Source: Nemertoderma westbladi
Lineage: Eukaryota > Xenacoelomorpha > Nemertodermatida > Nemertodermatidae
Assembly (NCBI GenBank): GCA_032718475.1
Contig: JAUCBJ010004140.1
Location: forward strand, 1-48,272
Reading direction: 5' to 3'
Length of the DNA: 48,272 nucleotides
Both the position numbers and the translations under genes were made by a program. Within the stretch, counting starts at the first letter, position 1, and each line of letters begins with the position of its first letter. The notes under the pieces are model-generated. The model was not told the origin of the DNA, searched no databases, and worked only from the letters and a program-made list of their open reading frames with translations. Positions 31,407 to 42,603 of the stretch are shown here, in pieces.

Positions 31407-33474
31407 ATTTGTTTATACAGTTGAATGCCTACTGCTATAGTTACAGTTAAAGCAAGTCTAGTAATTCAGTATGACTGTTGGCCTAGTACCGGTAATTAAT
31501 TACAATATATTAGGATACCGGTATACACTTATAGTATATATAAGTATTGCAGACTAGGTTTATCACAGAATACCGGTATATAATTTCAGCGCAAATATAT
31601 ACAAATATATAATAAGCCTATTATAGATACCGGTATGTCAATTATTTTAGAATAATTGAATTTCTGAAATTTAGGGGTTACTTGGTTACTTTACTTTACT
31701 TTATTACCGTTATTTAAGCAGTAGTCCAACTGATATTAAGACCTAATTGTTGTATGACAGGCCTACTAGTTTATAAACCTTTTGAGTTGATTTGTAATAT
31801 ATATATACCCGTATGAGGGGTTTTGTTTACAATATTGAAATAGATGTTACTATTTCTGGAAAGCAATCACTACACAGAAGCTGTGCGCTCTCAGTGAAGT
31901 GCTACTTATTGGACACTAAAACAAATAATTCTACTGGCCTACGTTACTTATTCTACGAATTACGTACAATATAAGGGGAGATTACAATCTCTAAATAAAC
32001 ACAAAAATTACACGTACGAATTTTTAGGGTTAATTTTACAGGGAAACTACAAACCAGCCTAACAAAGGGTTAGAACTTCTGGTTATTACAACGGACAGGA
32101 TACTACGGTATTTGAGAATAATATGCAGTAGTAAATATACTGCGTTGTCCAGATAGGAAAAATACCACCGTCTGACGACTTATAGCCGTATCGCTATACG
32201 TACTACGTTATGTTTCACGGAGTGTTCCTACCTAGAGGTTAATTACCGCAGTCTACCAGAACTAGCTTGCCTATTAACCACTTTACAACACAAATATACT
32301 ACCTACACACTGATTACTTTCGGAAAGCACTGTACACTAAACCCTAAATTAGGTACAAGTACTTGTATAACAAATAACCAGCAGTTAAATATACTTGAAC
32401 AGTTAAAAGAACCACAGCATCTGCTGGAGTGACCGGGGCACAAAGTCACCAGTCTTTACCTACGCCAAGCAGCCCGTGTAGTACCGGGGTTAATTTAACT
32501 ATAACGGTATGTGTAACAAGCACAATTACTGTAGGAATAAACTTGGGGACATGAATGTTGCGAATAATCGCATAAACTCTGAATAATAAATATTACGCTA
32601 CCCCTATACACGCAGCAATCTCTTCAGACCTAACAACAGCCAGACAACAATCCAGCTTACAAAATATCTGAATAATAACTATTACGGTACCTGAACAGAC
32701 TACTCAAAAAAAATACATACCAAACGCTGGCAGACTACTATCAAGCCTAAATAAACTACAATATATGCAGATTCCGAAATGGTTAGTTAGTATGCGTTCT
32801 AACTCGGTAGTACGACTTATTCTTTAGGAGTGGGTTGACCTTACAACTCAAGATGCCCCTACTTCCTAACTGGCACTTTATAGGACAGACTCTACACACG
32901 CCGCAATCTCTCTAGACCTAACAACAGTCAGACAACAGTCCAGCCTACAAATATCTGAACAATCTGAGCAGACTTACACGTCTTCTGCTCAATATTAACT
33001 TACATGTAAATAAAACCGACAGAAATAAGTAAAATCTCAATAAAAAACCAGGGCTGCAGTCCCTGATTAAGTACCAAGACCTACCGGTATATAATAATCA
33101 AAATCGAATAATACTGATGTACTTGTACTGGAAGTACCGGTTAGGGTAGTTGAGCCTACAGGCCTACAGCAGTACCGGTTCAAGCAGTTGGGCCTACGGG
33201 CCTACAGCAGTACCGGTTCAGTCAGTTGGGCCTACGGGCCTACAGCAGTACCGGTTCGGGCAGTTGGGCCTACAGACCTACAGCAGTACCGGTACAGGTT
33301 ACCGTTTGACCGGTACTTTCGACTTTATTGCTTACCGCAATAAAGAAGCAATAACTGTTATTGTTCGCGCTTTTAAGACCTTTAGCAGTTTAACCTGCCA
33401 AAATTTATATGTCTTTTAGTTTATAAATCGACTTTAGCATATGACAAGTATTTGATACAAATAAACACAACATT
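31407..33474 (-). other. Untranslated leader of the Bel/Pao element
   Basis: About 2 kb between the 5' LTR and gag with no coding potential. It holds many TACCGGTA sites, a diverged duplicated segment (around 32606 and 32891, sharing CAGACCTAACAACAG) and the 38-bp array at its LTR-proximal end. No primer-binding site was recognised next to the LTR. Confidence 0.55.
33135..33294. repeat. 38-bp tandem repeat, 4 copies
   Basis: TACCGGTT starts units at 33135, 33173, 33211 and 33249, with TACCGGTA at 33287, exactly 38 bp each. The unit contains AGTTGGGCCTACGGGCCTAC and CAGCAG. It lies about 180 bp inside the 5' LTR boundary. Confidence 0.95.
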
Positions 33475-34584
33475 AGCCGAAGCCAGCCGGTGCGCGATCA
33501 TTCACCCGCTGGATATACCCGGGAGACTGGATTCGGATGCTTAGACCTTATTGCAGTGTAAGTCTACTGTATTATTCGATTGATCGTTAATATATAATCT
33601 CTGACAAATATTATTCACTTTCGGGAAATATTAACAGTTCCTTTAGGACGTGGCACTCTATCTATGTAAACAGAGCTATGACTTATACTAAACACAACGG
33701 TATGGCTTATGATTCACGTATAAGGCGCATTCTTTAGGAGATGCTTAGTTATCAGTCACACTCATGCACACTACCGCACAATACTGCACACTGATCTGCC
33801 GACAGTTACTGAATTTGATCATGCATAAAGAGAACAGCAATGGACTCATGTAGTATCTATGAAATAGCATTAGATTCACTCCAAAACCACGATAATATAA
33901 GTCGCAATTGCTATATGTAACCGGTCTCTCTAACCTGTAGTGTATCAAGAAGATTGGGATTTTTGGGTTATTTATCAATATTCTCCAAATAACAATATTC
34001 CATCAACCGATACAATTAATAACCAACAGTAAATAGCAGTAAAATGGTAGGTTAAGATATGATAGTATGCAATGATATGGTTTGATGTGATTTGGTGAGT
34101 GAATTGTTAAGATATGATAACAGTTATACGTTTCTATAATCTAAGCCTAACTAATGTGTTGCTAAAGTCTGAAACACAGAGTCATTCCAAAAGCCGATGT
34201 TCTGGCGTAGGAGGAGCAACACACACTGACTCTGTGAGCTGTTGCAGGTATCTTTCAACACAGAGAAGAATAGCTCTCATTGGCAGAACACCAGATTCCG
34301 CAGGTTCCACGAATGTCTAAATGCCGAACTATCAGGGTTTTTGCAGCCCTTGGCCAGCACACAAAATGAGTCACTCCGCTCGGTTGCTCTGGTTGCATAC
34401 TCTGCTGTTATAGCTCTGGTTGGCCGATCGAACATAACAAAGAGGCCCAACATACAGCAAATCAGCCAATCAGCCGGTAGCTTGCATCATTCGAGTTAGG
34501 GAGCCTTTTAGAGTATTCCAGCGCCTTGGGGGGAACTGGATTGCAAAGCAAAAGGGCCAGTTATATCCCACAAAAGCTTTTACA
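33475..34584 (-). repeat. 5' LTR of the Bel/Pao element
   Basis: Matches 9068-10175 over its whole length, with about a dozen substitutions or short indels by eye (roughly 99% identity). It ends at the same base on both sides as the other copy, which supports true LTR boundaries. Confidence 0.8.
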
Positions 34585-34625
34585 GCTATGTTGTTCGTTC
34601 AATATGCTCAAATTAACAATAAACA

Positions 34626-35316
34626 CAATATTGCAATGTTCCAGAGTTAATATACGGAAATAAAAACCTTCAGCAAATAAAACTGTAATAATCAATTCTG
34701 CCTTATCCTTCAGCAAATTAACCTAATATACTGTAATAACCTCGGCCTGCGGCCTCGGTAATTATACAGATTAATTTGCTTCTGGAATGGCATCAGTGAT
34801 TTTTCAGTTTTATTCGCTTCATGTTATTATTTCCGTATATTAACTCTAGAACATTGCAATATTGTATGTATATTAACTCTAGAACATTGAATGATGTTGG
34901 AGAAGCATTACATTATTCTCCTTACATGTGTGTCTGCCCACACCCTACACCTCGAACTGACCTCCCGGATGGACGCCGAAGACACCCATAAAGCAATGCG
35001 TCATTTCATGGCTAGATGGGGTATACCTGAGGTGTTCTTCTTGGACAACACTGTCGCCTTCAAACTGCTTACTAAGCTACTGGCTGGAACTGAAAGGCGC
35101 TTCATTCCTGTACAATAATAACCTGAAGCGAATAAAACTGAATAATCACTGATGCCGTTCCAGAAGCAAATTAACCTGTGTATAATTACTGAGGCCGCAG
35201 GCCGAGGTTATTATATTAGATTAACTTGCTGACGGATTAGGCAGAAGTGATTGTTACAGTTTTATTCGCTGAAGGGTTTTATTTCCGTATATTAACTCTA
35301 GAACATTGCAATATTG
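34626..35316. mobile_element. Composite foldback element with two inverted MITE copies
   Basis: CAATATTGCAATGTTCCAGA at 34626 is the near reverse complement of the end at 35297-35316. Within it, two MITE-like units lie in opposite orientation (about 34626-34868 and 35110-35316), each with CCTCGGCCTGCGGCCTC(G/A)G, TTAATTTGCTTCTGGAA and CAGTTTTATTCGCTTCA. They bracket an integrase-like fragment. Confidence 0.7.
34891..35118 (+). pseudogene. Bel/Pao-type integrase core fragment
   Basis: A 75-residue ORF. LLTCVSAHTLHLELTSRMDA and MRHFMARWGIPEVFFLDNTV match the integrase core from the TCRAIHLE-type strand to the second catalytic Asp (DN). It is on the plus strand and differs in sequence from the integrase at 14021-14725, so it comes from another element. 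Both ends are cut off by the flanking MITE units. Confidence 0.7.
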
Positions 35317-36690
35317 TATGTATATTACTATCGGCAAAAGGTAAGTATTAATAATTGTTACTAATTGGGTTGCCTCCAACACCTAAAAATACAGTATAAT
35401 TAACAATAATAATCTAATAGTCTAATACACTTTTAATACGCAAATTTCCTGTTAATACTTCTGCCTTTATCATTAATCCTACATGTATGTGCCTCTTTGG
35501 GTTGGGGTGGTGCAGATTAAGAGGGCGGTTGAAGCGAGGGGGGAAGGGGAACTTTCCTCTCTTTGATTTATTCTTATTGGTAGTTTGCTATGGTTAACTT
35601 TCTTATTTATTTATTTAAATTTCTTAAGTACCGATTTTGGGATAGAATTTCTCAATTTTAAGCTGTAGGCCTATGATAACTGAGCCTCGTCCTGCGCGAA
35701 GTCCCCACGAACATGTTCTATTCGTTTACTGTGTGAATCATAGTCTGGATATTGATTCAGTACACAGTACAGTCAGACAGTCTGGAAGTACAGTCTGTGG
35801 TCTGATGAACACCGTTCAGCCGTTGGGTTTCAGAAACAGTGAAAAACACTCAATTGAGGGAAAGGAGCAGGTTACAGAGGCAGGCTTTTCTAACCAAAAC
35901 AATAAACGGCTACTTTACCAATTGAGGGAAAGGAGCAGGTTACAGAGGCAGGCTTTCATAACCAAAACAATAAACGTTCACTTTACCAATTGAGGGAAAC
36001 CATATATGGCTGTATGGTCAGACAGTCAATAGTCACATTGTCATAGACAGTCAGTATCAGTACCGGTCAGCCGGTACCCCTAGTAACCCTATAACCCAAA
36101 AAATACCGATGCTGATTGTAGTAAGAAAGTATCAGTAGCAAAGCAATCATGTACCGGCGGTATATGGCAGTATGATACTAACAACCATCGGTAGGCCTAT
36201 GCAAAAGAACCGAATGTCGGAAAAAAGGAGTGGTCATACTGTCATAAAGAACAATACTGCATTAAAAGGGGTCATAAAAGTAAAATTTTGAAAAAAGTGG
36301 TCAAAAGACCCAAAAAGGCAGAAAGGGGTCAAAAAAATAACTGTCATAATTATTGTCATTAAAATCACCTATAATTCAAGCACTATATAATTGTCGCTGA
36401 CCAGTCAGCCAGTCCAGTCAGTGACTGCTTGATATTACTGGTACTGCAGCACTCTACTGCTCTAGCTGTCTAGGATGTTTTATCGCCTTCTACAGTTCTA
36501 CCTTCCAGCCATTCACCTATCACTGTATCAGCATATATCTGTATAGGCATATATGATATAGCAGTACCGGTATGGAGATGGAGAATCATCTGTCAGTCCG
36601 TATGTGATTTAAAATGTTCAGAGGCTAGGTATTGTCCGGTCTGCCCTGCCCTAGGCCTACTGCGCTACCGTTGGCAAATACAAATAAACA
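35317..36690. other. Non-coding region upstream of the zinc-finger gene
   Basis: It has the end of the foldback MITE family (about 35691-35712), a 68-bp tandem repeat (listed separately) and CAGTCAG-rich and ACCGGT-rich low-complexity DNA (36040-36600). No gene was recognised. Confidence 0.5.
35851..35995. repeat. 68-bp tandem repeat, ~2.1 copies
   Basis: CAATTGAGGGAAAGGAGCAG starts at 35851 and 35919, with a partial copy at 35987. The unit ends AACCAAAACAATAAACG. A diverged single copy sits at about 44231-44297. Confidence 0.9.
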
Positions 36691-37396
36691 GAAGGTTTAG
36701 GAGCCAGGCCAGGTGAGGATGAGGGACAGCTGGGTGTCTGTTAGGCTGTCATAGTCAGCCCCGGCCCGGGATGCGCAGCAGTAATGGCTGAATGGCAGAA
36801 TGGTAGGCCTACTACCTGCTGACCTGTTCCTGTTTGCCGCTGCCTGGATAATTAATTCAGTATAGCCAACCCAGCAACCGAGATTTATTATGACTCTTTT
36901 TTTCCAACATCCTCTGATCCTGCAGTCCTGGCTATTTAACGTTTGCATAATTCAGTAGGCCTAATTCTAGTCTGTGGTGCTATACGGCAATGGCTTGAGC
37001 CAGCTAGCAAGCAGGGTACCGATTTCCAGACCTACATACACTCCTCTCCTACTTGTACACCCTACCACCTCAGACAGTCCAACGCCACATCAAATTCCGC
37101 CTGTCGAATAAAAAACCGATTCGATTAGCGCCTTGAACTCTATCTGTGTAAGTCCAAGTACCACGGGTTAGTTGGACTTAGACTCTATGCTCGCAGTGTT
37201 GGGATCGGTTCCTGACTGCCTGATCCCGGGTTAGGGAACGTTGGGGAAAGGTGTTTGTCACTGTGCCTCAAATGTGATAGAACCGCCTACTTCCAGACTT
37301 CTGCACGCTGAAATATATTTACAATAGCGAATAGGCTTGGTAAGTAATCACCTGTATAATTATAATTATTGATAATGATTTGATTTAGATTTGATA
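36691..37396 (+). promoter_or_regulatory. Putative 5' region of the zinc-finger gene
   Basis: Non-coding and locally GC-richer than its surroundings. It has a diverged counterpart at about 47890-48080. GTAAGT at 37340 and TTTAG at 37384-37388 look like donor and acceptor, but an intron of 49 bp would be very short. No TATA box can be assigned. Confidence 0.35.
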
Positions 37397-39199
37397 ATGA
37401 ATCAACAAATTAATGTATTGAAGAAAAAATCCTCCAATGCCGGGATAATTATAAAGAAAGAACCACCAGACTGTGCCCCCCATCCTGTTCAAGTTAAACA
37501 GGATAACTGCATTTACGATTCATCTATCGAAGATCAAAATATTTTGTTTGGTGGAGTAGATGATGTCCCTGTACAAGATGACGATGATATTCCTGGAGAT
37601 TATTTTGTTGTCGAAAAACAGGAAAACGACAGCCCAACCTGTTCGTATGGTACGCCTATTGAAACTGAAGATGCAAATATTCATATTCAACATTCACCCT
37701 GTGGTTTGCAATTTATTAGTGTAAAATCTGAAGGTTGTATAGTTATTGATCCATTTGCAGAAACTCAAACTGTTAGAAAACAGTGTAATACTGCTGGTAC
37801 CGGTACCTCTCGTGACAACGTTGATCGTTGCAGCTCTACTAAACCGGCAATCAGCTGTGCAAGAAAAGATTCCGGTAGTTCTAGTAAAGCTGTTGGGGAG
37901 TTCCAATTTTCTCCAGATACCAGTTCCCGTTTTCATTGCAATGAATTATCTAATGGCAGAGAAAATTTAGAGAGACATATAGAGTCCTTTCATAAAGACG
38001 TAAAGAATAAGTATATATGCGATTATTGTGAGAAACTGTTTACAAAGAAGAGTTCTGTAAATATGCATATCGACTCTATCCATAAACTAATTAAACATAA
38101 GTGCGGTTATTGTAACAAAGAATTCAGCCAGCACGGCAGTCTAAACGCCCATGTCAACTACGCCCATAAAGATATCAAACATAAGTGCGGTTATTGTAAC
38201 AAAGAATTCAGCCGGCAAGACTTTCTAAACACCCATATCAACTACGCCCATAAAGATATCAAGTACAACTGTTTTGATTGTGGAAAATCATTTGGTACCA
38301 AACGAGATCTAAAGAGGCATGTCGACTATATCCATAAACTAATCAAACATAAGTGCGGTTATTGTAATAAAGAATTCAGCCGGCAAGACCATCTAAACGC
38401 CCATGTCAACTGCGCCCATAAAGATATCAAACATAAGTGCGGTTATTGTAACAAAGAATTCAGCCAGCAGGGCAGTCTAAACGCCCATGTCAACTACGCC
38501 CATAAGGATATCAAACATAAGTGCGGTTATTGTAACAAAGAATTCAGCCGGCAAGACTCTCTAAACACCCATGTCAACTACGCCCATAAAGATATCAAGT
38601 ACAACTGTTTTGATTGTGGAAAATCATTTTGTACCAAAAGTGATCTAAAGAGGCATGTCGAGTCTATCCATAAACTAATTAAACATAAGTGCGGTTATTG
38701 TAACAAAGAATTCAGTCGGCAGGGCAATCTAAACGCCCATGCCAACTACGCCCATAAAGATATCAAACATAAGTGCGGTTATTGTAACAAAGAATTCAGC
38801 CGGCAAGACTCTCTAAACACCCATGTCAACTACGCCCATAAAGATATCAAGTACAACTGTTTTGATTGTGGAAAATCATTTTGTACCAAAAGTGATCTAA
38901 AGAGGCATGTCGACTCTATCCATAAACTAATCAAACATAAGTGCGGTTATTGTATCAAAGAATTCAGCCGGCAAGACTATCTAAACGCCCATGTAAACTA
39001 CGCCCATAAAGATATCAAACATAAGTGCGGTAATTGTAACAAAGAATTCAGCCAGCAGGGCAATCTATACGCCCATATCAACTACGCCCATAAAGATATC
39101 AAGTACAGCTGTTTTGATTGTGAAAAATCATTTGGTACCAAAAGAAATCTAAAAAAACATGTCGAAACTATCCATAAACTAAAAACTAATCAAGCATAA
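37397..39199 (+). CDS. C2H2 zinc-finger protein, 14 tandem fingers
   Basis: A 600-codon ORF; the first true ATG is at 37397 (the open frame extends six bases further 5'). Residues 1-175 are acidic and disordered, with IIKKEPP and SVKSEG that fit the sumoylation motif psi-K-x-E. A degenerate finger (about 179-199) lacks its second Cys. Fourteen fingers follow from residue 206, each C-X2-C-X12-H-X4-H, exactly 28 residues apart. Linkers are HKDIK(H/Y) or HKLIKHK instead of TGEKP. Three finger types recur: HKCGYCNKEFSQ.G, HKCGYCNKEFSRQD and YNCFDCGKSF..K. Contact positions (-1, 2, 3, 6) vary little: Q/G/S/A, R/D/x/T, T/x/D/R. Probably a nuclear DNA-binding protein. The stop follows a 7-bp insertion that cuts off further fingers. 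Coding status is likely because the frame has stayed open. Confidence 0.85.
   Translation: MNQQINVLKKKSSNAGIIIKKEPPDCAPHPVQVKQDNCIYDSSIEDQNILFGGVDDVPVQDDDDIPGDYFVVEKQENDSPTCSYGTPIETEDANIHIQHSPCGLQFISVKSEGCIVIDPFAETQTVRKQCNTAGTGTSRDNVDRCSSTKPAISCARKDSGSSSKAVGEFQFSPDTSSRFHCNELSNGRENLERHIESFHKDVKNKYICDYCEKLFTKKSSVNMHIDSIHKLIKHKCGYCNKEFSQHGSLNAHVNYAHKDIKHKCGYCNKEFSRQDFLNTHINYAHKDIKYNCFDCGKSFGTKRDLKRHVDYIHKLIKHKCGYCNKEFSRQDHLNAHVNCAHKDIKHKCGYCNKEFSQQGSLNAHVNYAHKDIKHKCGYCNKEFSRQDSLNTHVNYAHKDIKYNCFDCGKSFCTKSDLKRHVESIHKLIKHKCGYCNKEFSRQGNLNAHANYAHKDIKHKCGYCNKEFSRQDSLNTHVNYAHKDIKYNCFDCGKSFCTKSDLKRHVDSIHKLIKHKCGYCIKEFSRQDYLNAHVNYAHKDIKHKCGNCNKEFSQQGNLYAHINYAHKDIKYSCFDCEKSFGTKRNLKKHVETIHKLKTNQA
37880..39199 (+). 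repeat. 84-bp tandem DNA repeat encoding the fingers
   Basis: Units share long identical stretches such as CATAAGTGCGGTTATTGTAA and GCCCATAAAGATATCAA. The order of types is A A' B, A A A' B, A A' B, A A B, so blocks of three or four fingers have been copied as units. Confidence 0.9.
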
Positions 39200-39367
39200 G
39201 TGCGGTTATTGTAACAAAGAATTCAGCCAGCAATTCATTCTAAACACTCATGTTAACAACTTTCATAAAGGAATGGGAAACTCAAATATGATTGTTCTAT
39301 CTGCCATAAACAAATTTCTAATAGACATGAACTTAAGAGACACAATGATTCTGTTCATAAATCTTAA
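39195..39367 (+). pseudogene. Two decayed zinc fingers past the stop codon
   Basis: Finger 15 (about 39195-39270, CGYCNKEFSQQFILNTHV) is in a shifted frame because the linker carries an extra AAAACTA next to an existing AAACTA. Finger 16 (39287-39358, CSICHKQISNRHELKRHNDSV) is in yet another frame and ends at its own TAA (39365-39367). The parent gene therefore once ended after finger 16. Confidence 0.8.
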
Positions 39368-39895
39368 AGTTACCGAAACAATATTGTTGTTTTTGTTTTG
39401 AACAATTCTTCATATGTATCTGGTCATTATTTCACCTTTTACTTTTTGCGTGAAAAATAAGTTATTAATTATTTTTATAATTGACTTACAGTCAGTGAGA
39501 CAAAAAGATCAGTGAAATATTTAATATAAATATGTTGAGACTAATCATTAGTCCTGTCAACATTGGCATAAAGCGGGCACAACTAATTAGCAATTACTCA
39601 TCCGAATCAAATATTTCTGATTCTTTATTATCTTGCTAATCTCTCAAACAGTTGAAAGATATATAAATTTTTCGGATCACTTTAATTTTAGCACCATGTA
39701 TTTCACTTTACAAACAAGGTGACTATATATTTGTGGGATTTTTTTTCTAGTTTGGCGCAGACTAACTGTAATCTAACGACTATTGTTTGACTGACCTATG
39801 TACTTCTACATACTGTAGTTACCAATTTAGTTTCCATCGGTTTTGTGTTTGTTTCTATGGTTTCGTGGGAAACATTTTTATAGCGCGACCATTAA

Positions 39896-39901
39896 AATAA
39901 A
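39896..39901 (+). promoter_or_regulatory. Candidate polyadenylation signal AATAAA
   Basis: AATAAA in ATTAAAATAAAG, about 700 bp downstream of the zinc-finger stop. It is the clearest signal in the 3' flank. Confidence 0.4.
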
Positions 39902-41090
39902 GATTCTTATGAGCTATATATTTGTTTTCTATCATGTCTTTAGAATATTTTAGGGAACACGTATTTGGCAATGGTTTCGAAAACTATTGATATTTGCAAA
40001 AATTCACCGAAATTTGCAGTAAAAACGACACTCCAAGGCTTATTTTGAACAGTTGCTATGGCAATCGACTAACCGGATTCTCTGATATGGGTTTAGTGCG
40101 AATAGGTCAAGGTTAGAAATATGTAGGGTTAATTAATCGATTTACCTAAAACAGTTGGATGCCGGCCATTAATGCTTTAGGGATGGAGTTAACTGTCCCG
40201 TCAAACTATAAAACTTTTTAGATTAAGTGGAACATGATCTACTGTATATACGACCATGAAAGCTGCATTCTACCTACAAAATTTAGTAGGTACACGTTTT
40301 GAAAGTAATTTTTTGCATATTTGAAGGATTTTATAATAAAAGTCTTCTAGAACATTTTTTTATGATTCATTTCAATAGTAAGTATTATAATTTTGAAACA
40401 AATTATTTTAATAGCTATTTTTATATATTATTGGTAATTGCCTGTTCCACTTCGTTGGTGCTAACCTACGCCATTTCCTCGAATATTGTGTCTTAATTCA
40501 GTGACTTGGCCACCAATTATTATCTTAATGAGATTGCATGAAATTTGAAATATATATTGTTTTACCTCCATCATCCATACTGGGTGCGTCAGAATAGGGA
40601 CATTCCGCACGAAATCATCACACTTTTATAGCATTTTTTACCTTGGGTGCTCGGATTGTTTTGAAATTTGGTGGAGAGCTAGTACTTATTGTGTAAGTAA
40701 CTCATGCTAAATTTTAGATCTTGAACTGCTTGCAATCACGAGTTATGCCACCTCAAAGTTTGAGGTTTTCGCCGATTTGCGGGCGGACCGGAAGTATACA
40801 AAGAGGCATTATTAATGAAGATCTCATAATAAACCTGCAACATAAGTATTCATTTGAAAGCTCTTGTCTTGCTCTTTCATAGATATCGTGATACTTGTGC
40901 TATACTTTCCACATAGCTCTTTTAATGTAGCTTTAAAGACTTTAAATGCGAAGCGCAAAAAACATGTATACTTCAATTTTGCTCAAACTTGGCTCAAATT
41001 ATCCTTATTATGTCTCTTAACACCCATAAAAAAATTGGGATGGCTTTTGCGCCCCTTCGTGACTTACAGGCGTTTTTGTTTTGGTCATTC
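39902..41090. other. Non-coding AT-rich region
   Basis: Short ORFs only. No repeat or RNA recognised. Confidence 0.4.
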
Positions 41091-41091
41091 G

Positions 41092-41152
41092 ACGGTTTTG
41101 CGAAACATTGCGATGTTTTGCGAAGCATCGCGAAACGTTGCGATCGCAACAT
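41092..41152. repeat. GCGA-rich short inverted and direct repeats
   Basis: Four TTGCGA boxes and GCGAAAC / GCGATG steps in 60 bp, with GTTGCGATCGCAAC (a 14-bp perfect palindrome) at the end. A local CpG-rich island in AT-rich DNA. Confidence 0.7.
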
Positions 41153-42603
41153 ACATTGTTGAATGTTAACAATATTTGCGACTATCTCTTTGCATGTGTT
41201 TAACTATGTCATATTTGTTAATCGGCATACAAATGATTTTTACTTTGAAATATCTCAAAAAAGATCTTTATTGTTTTTTATACATGGCAGTGCTGCTAGG
41301 GATATATCAATATATTTCTCAAATAAATGGTAAAGAAACAGTGTATACCTTTTCGCATTGTCGAACTTAAACAATTAATATGATTGTGCTTGGCTAGTTT
41401 TTTTTACTCTTATATATTTTATATGAGTCACTGAGGGGTTAATGGGATAAAATCAAATTGTAGTATCTAGCACTATCTAGATAGCACGTAGGCCCTAGTA
41501 TGTAGCACAAATATCTCACAAATAAATGAAATTGTTGTGGTTGCTAGTATGCTTGTGGCAGGCTACCTCACCTATTATTAGTTATTACTTAAAGTGCATG
41601 AATGTAATGTGATATTAATAATAAATTATAATGTTACTTATAAATATTTATATCCTAATTACACTTTGTGTAAACCGCTGTGTTGATCTCATACGGAATA
41701 CCCCAATATTTATTTTCGCTTTCGGCACTACTACAGTATGTGTACCCATAACCATACTTTTTGTACTATAGCTAGTTTTTGGTACTTTTTTTTAGAACTA
41801 TTCTATTTCATTTTAGCTATTGTTAGGTTAAAAAAATTATGTTCCAGAACAAATATATATTTTTTGATCTATAACATTTAAAAATAAAAATTTATTAAAA
41901 ATTAGTTATTATGTGTAGGGTGAGAGAGGGCTTGACTTTAGGGGAGACTCAAAAATTATTGTAAATTATTTAACAATACCACACAAAAATGTGTAAAATT
42001 CATGTTAGATACACCCGCGCAACAATGTTTTATTACCTTTTGGTTATTTTTTGTTTTATTGTCAATAAACGTTTTCTGGGTTCAAAAGTAAATTTTTGCC
42101 CTTTACAACGAATGAAAATTCGCACCCTTATTTTACTGTATGTTAATTTTAATTCACAACATGTGTTGACTAATTATTGCACTATCCTGCCATATATGGT
42201 TTTCCAGTTTTGGTTCAGCCGTTTTGAAATTATATCAATTAATATAAAAAAAATCCCATATGGGGAGACATGACGCCCGAGTGTGAGGGAGACTTGAAGC
42301 CTTCAATGCTGACGTTTACCTAGAGATACACCCACATACTGTAGAGAACCATTACACCAGAGCACTCCAACTAGTTGATTGCCACTTACACAGACCAAGC
42401 TATCAATGGAATGTGAATACAGTACAATGGAGTGGCCAGAGAGAGAGAGAGAGAGAGGCCTTGATAAGCCAAGCCAAGCCAACCAACTCTTCCTTCCCTC
42501 TTTGCATAGTTAGTAGCCCGCCAACTGGGGGATTGACAGCTTAAACAAGATGCCACTTCGTCAGAAAGCGGCACACATCAATTGAATTACAGGAAAACAA
42601 TTA
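41153..42603. other. Non-coding AT-rich region with (AG)n
   Basis: Contains only short ORFs and an (AG)10 run at 42438-42457. TATTAAAAATTAGTTATTAT near 41896 recurs in direct orientation near 47280. Confidence 0.45.

Larger units (their letters stand above)
9068..34584 (-). mobile_element. Bel/Pao-type LTR retrotransposon, full span including nested insertions
   Basis: Order on the minus strand: 5' LTR (34584-33475), 2-kb leader, gag (31406 onward), zinc knuckle and protease, RT-RNase H, integrase with a DUF5641-like C-terminus (ends 13187), about 3 kb of 3' DNA, 3' LTR (10175-9068). A purine-rich GGGAGCGG lies just before the 3' LTR start (TGTAAAAGC) and could be the polypurine tract. Without the nested insertions the element is about 15.3 kb. 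No flanking target duplication was recognised (ACTA on the left, GCTA on the right), nor a clear primer-binding site. All coding parts are disabled. Confidence 0.8.

Noticed and set aside
9060-34592. Target-site duplication of the LTR element
   Set aside because: Outer flanks AACTA and GCTAT do not match; either it is mutated or the ends have recombined.
37340-37388. 49-bp intron just upstream of the zinc-finger ATG
   Set aside because: Donor and acceptor look fair but the length is below usual animal introns and it would change no codon.
37880-39199. CRISPR-like periodic repeats
   Set aside because: The 84-bp period is zinc-finger coding sequence in a eukaryotic context; no spacers.
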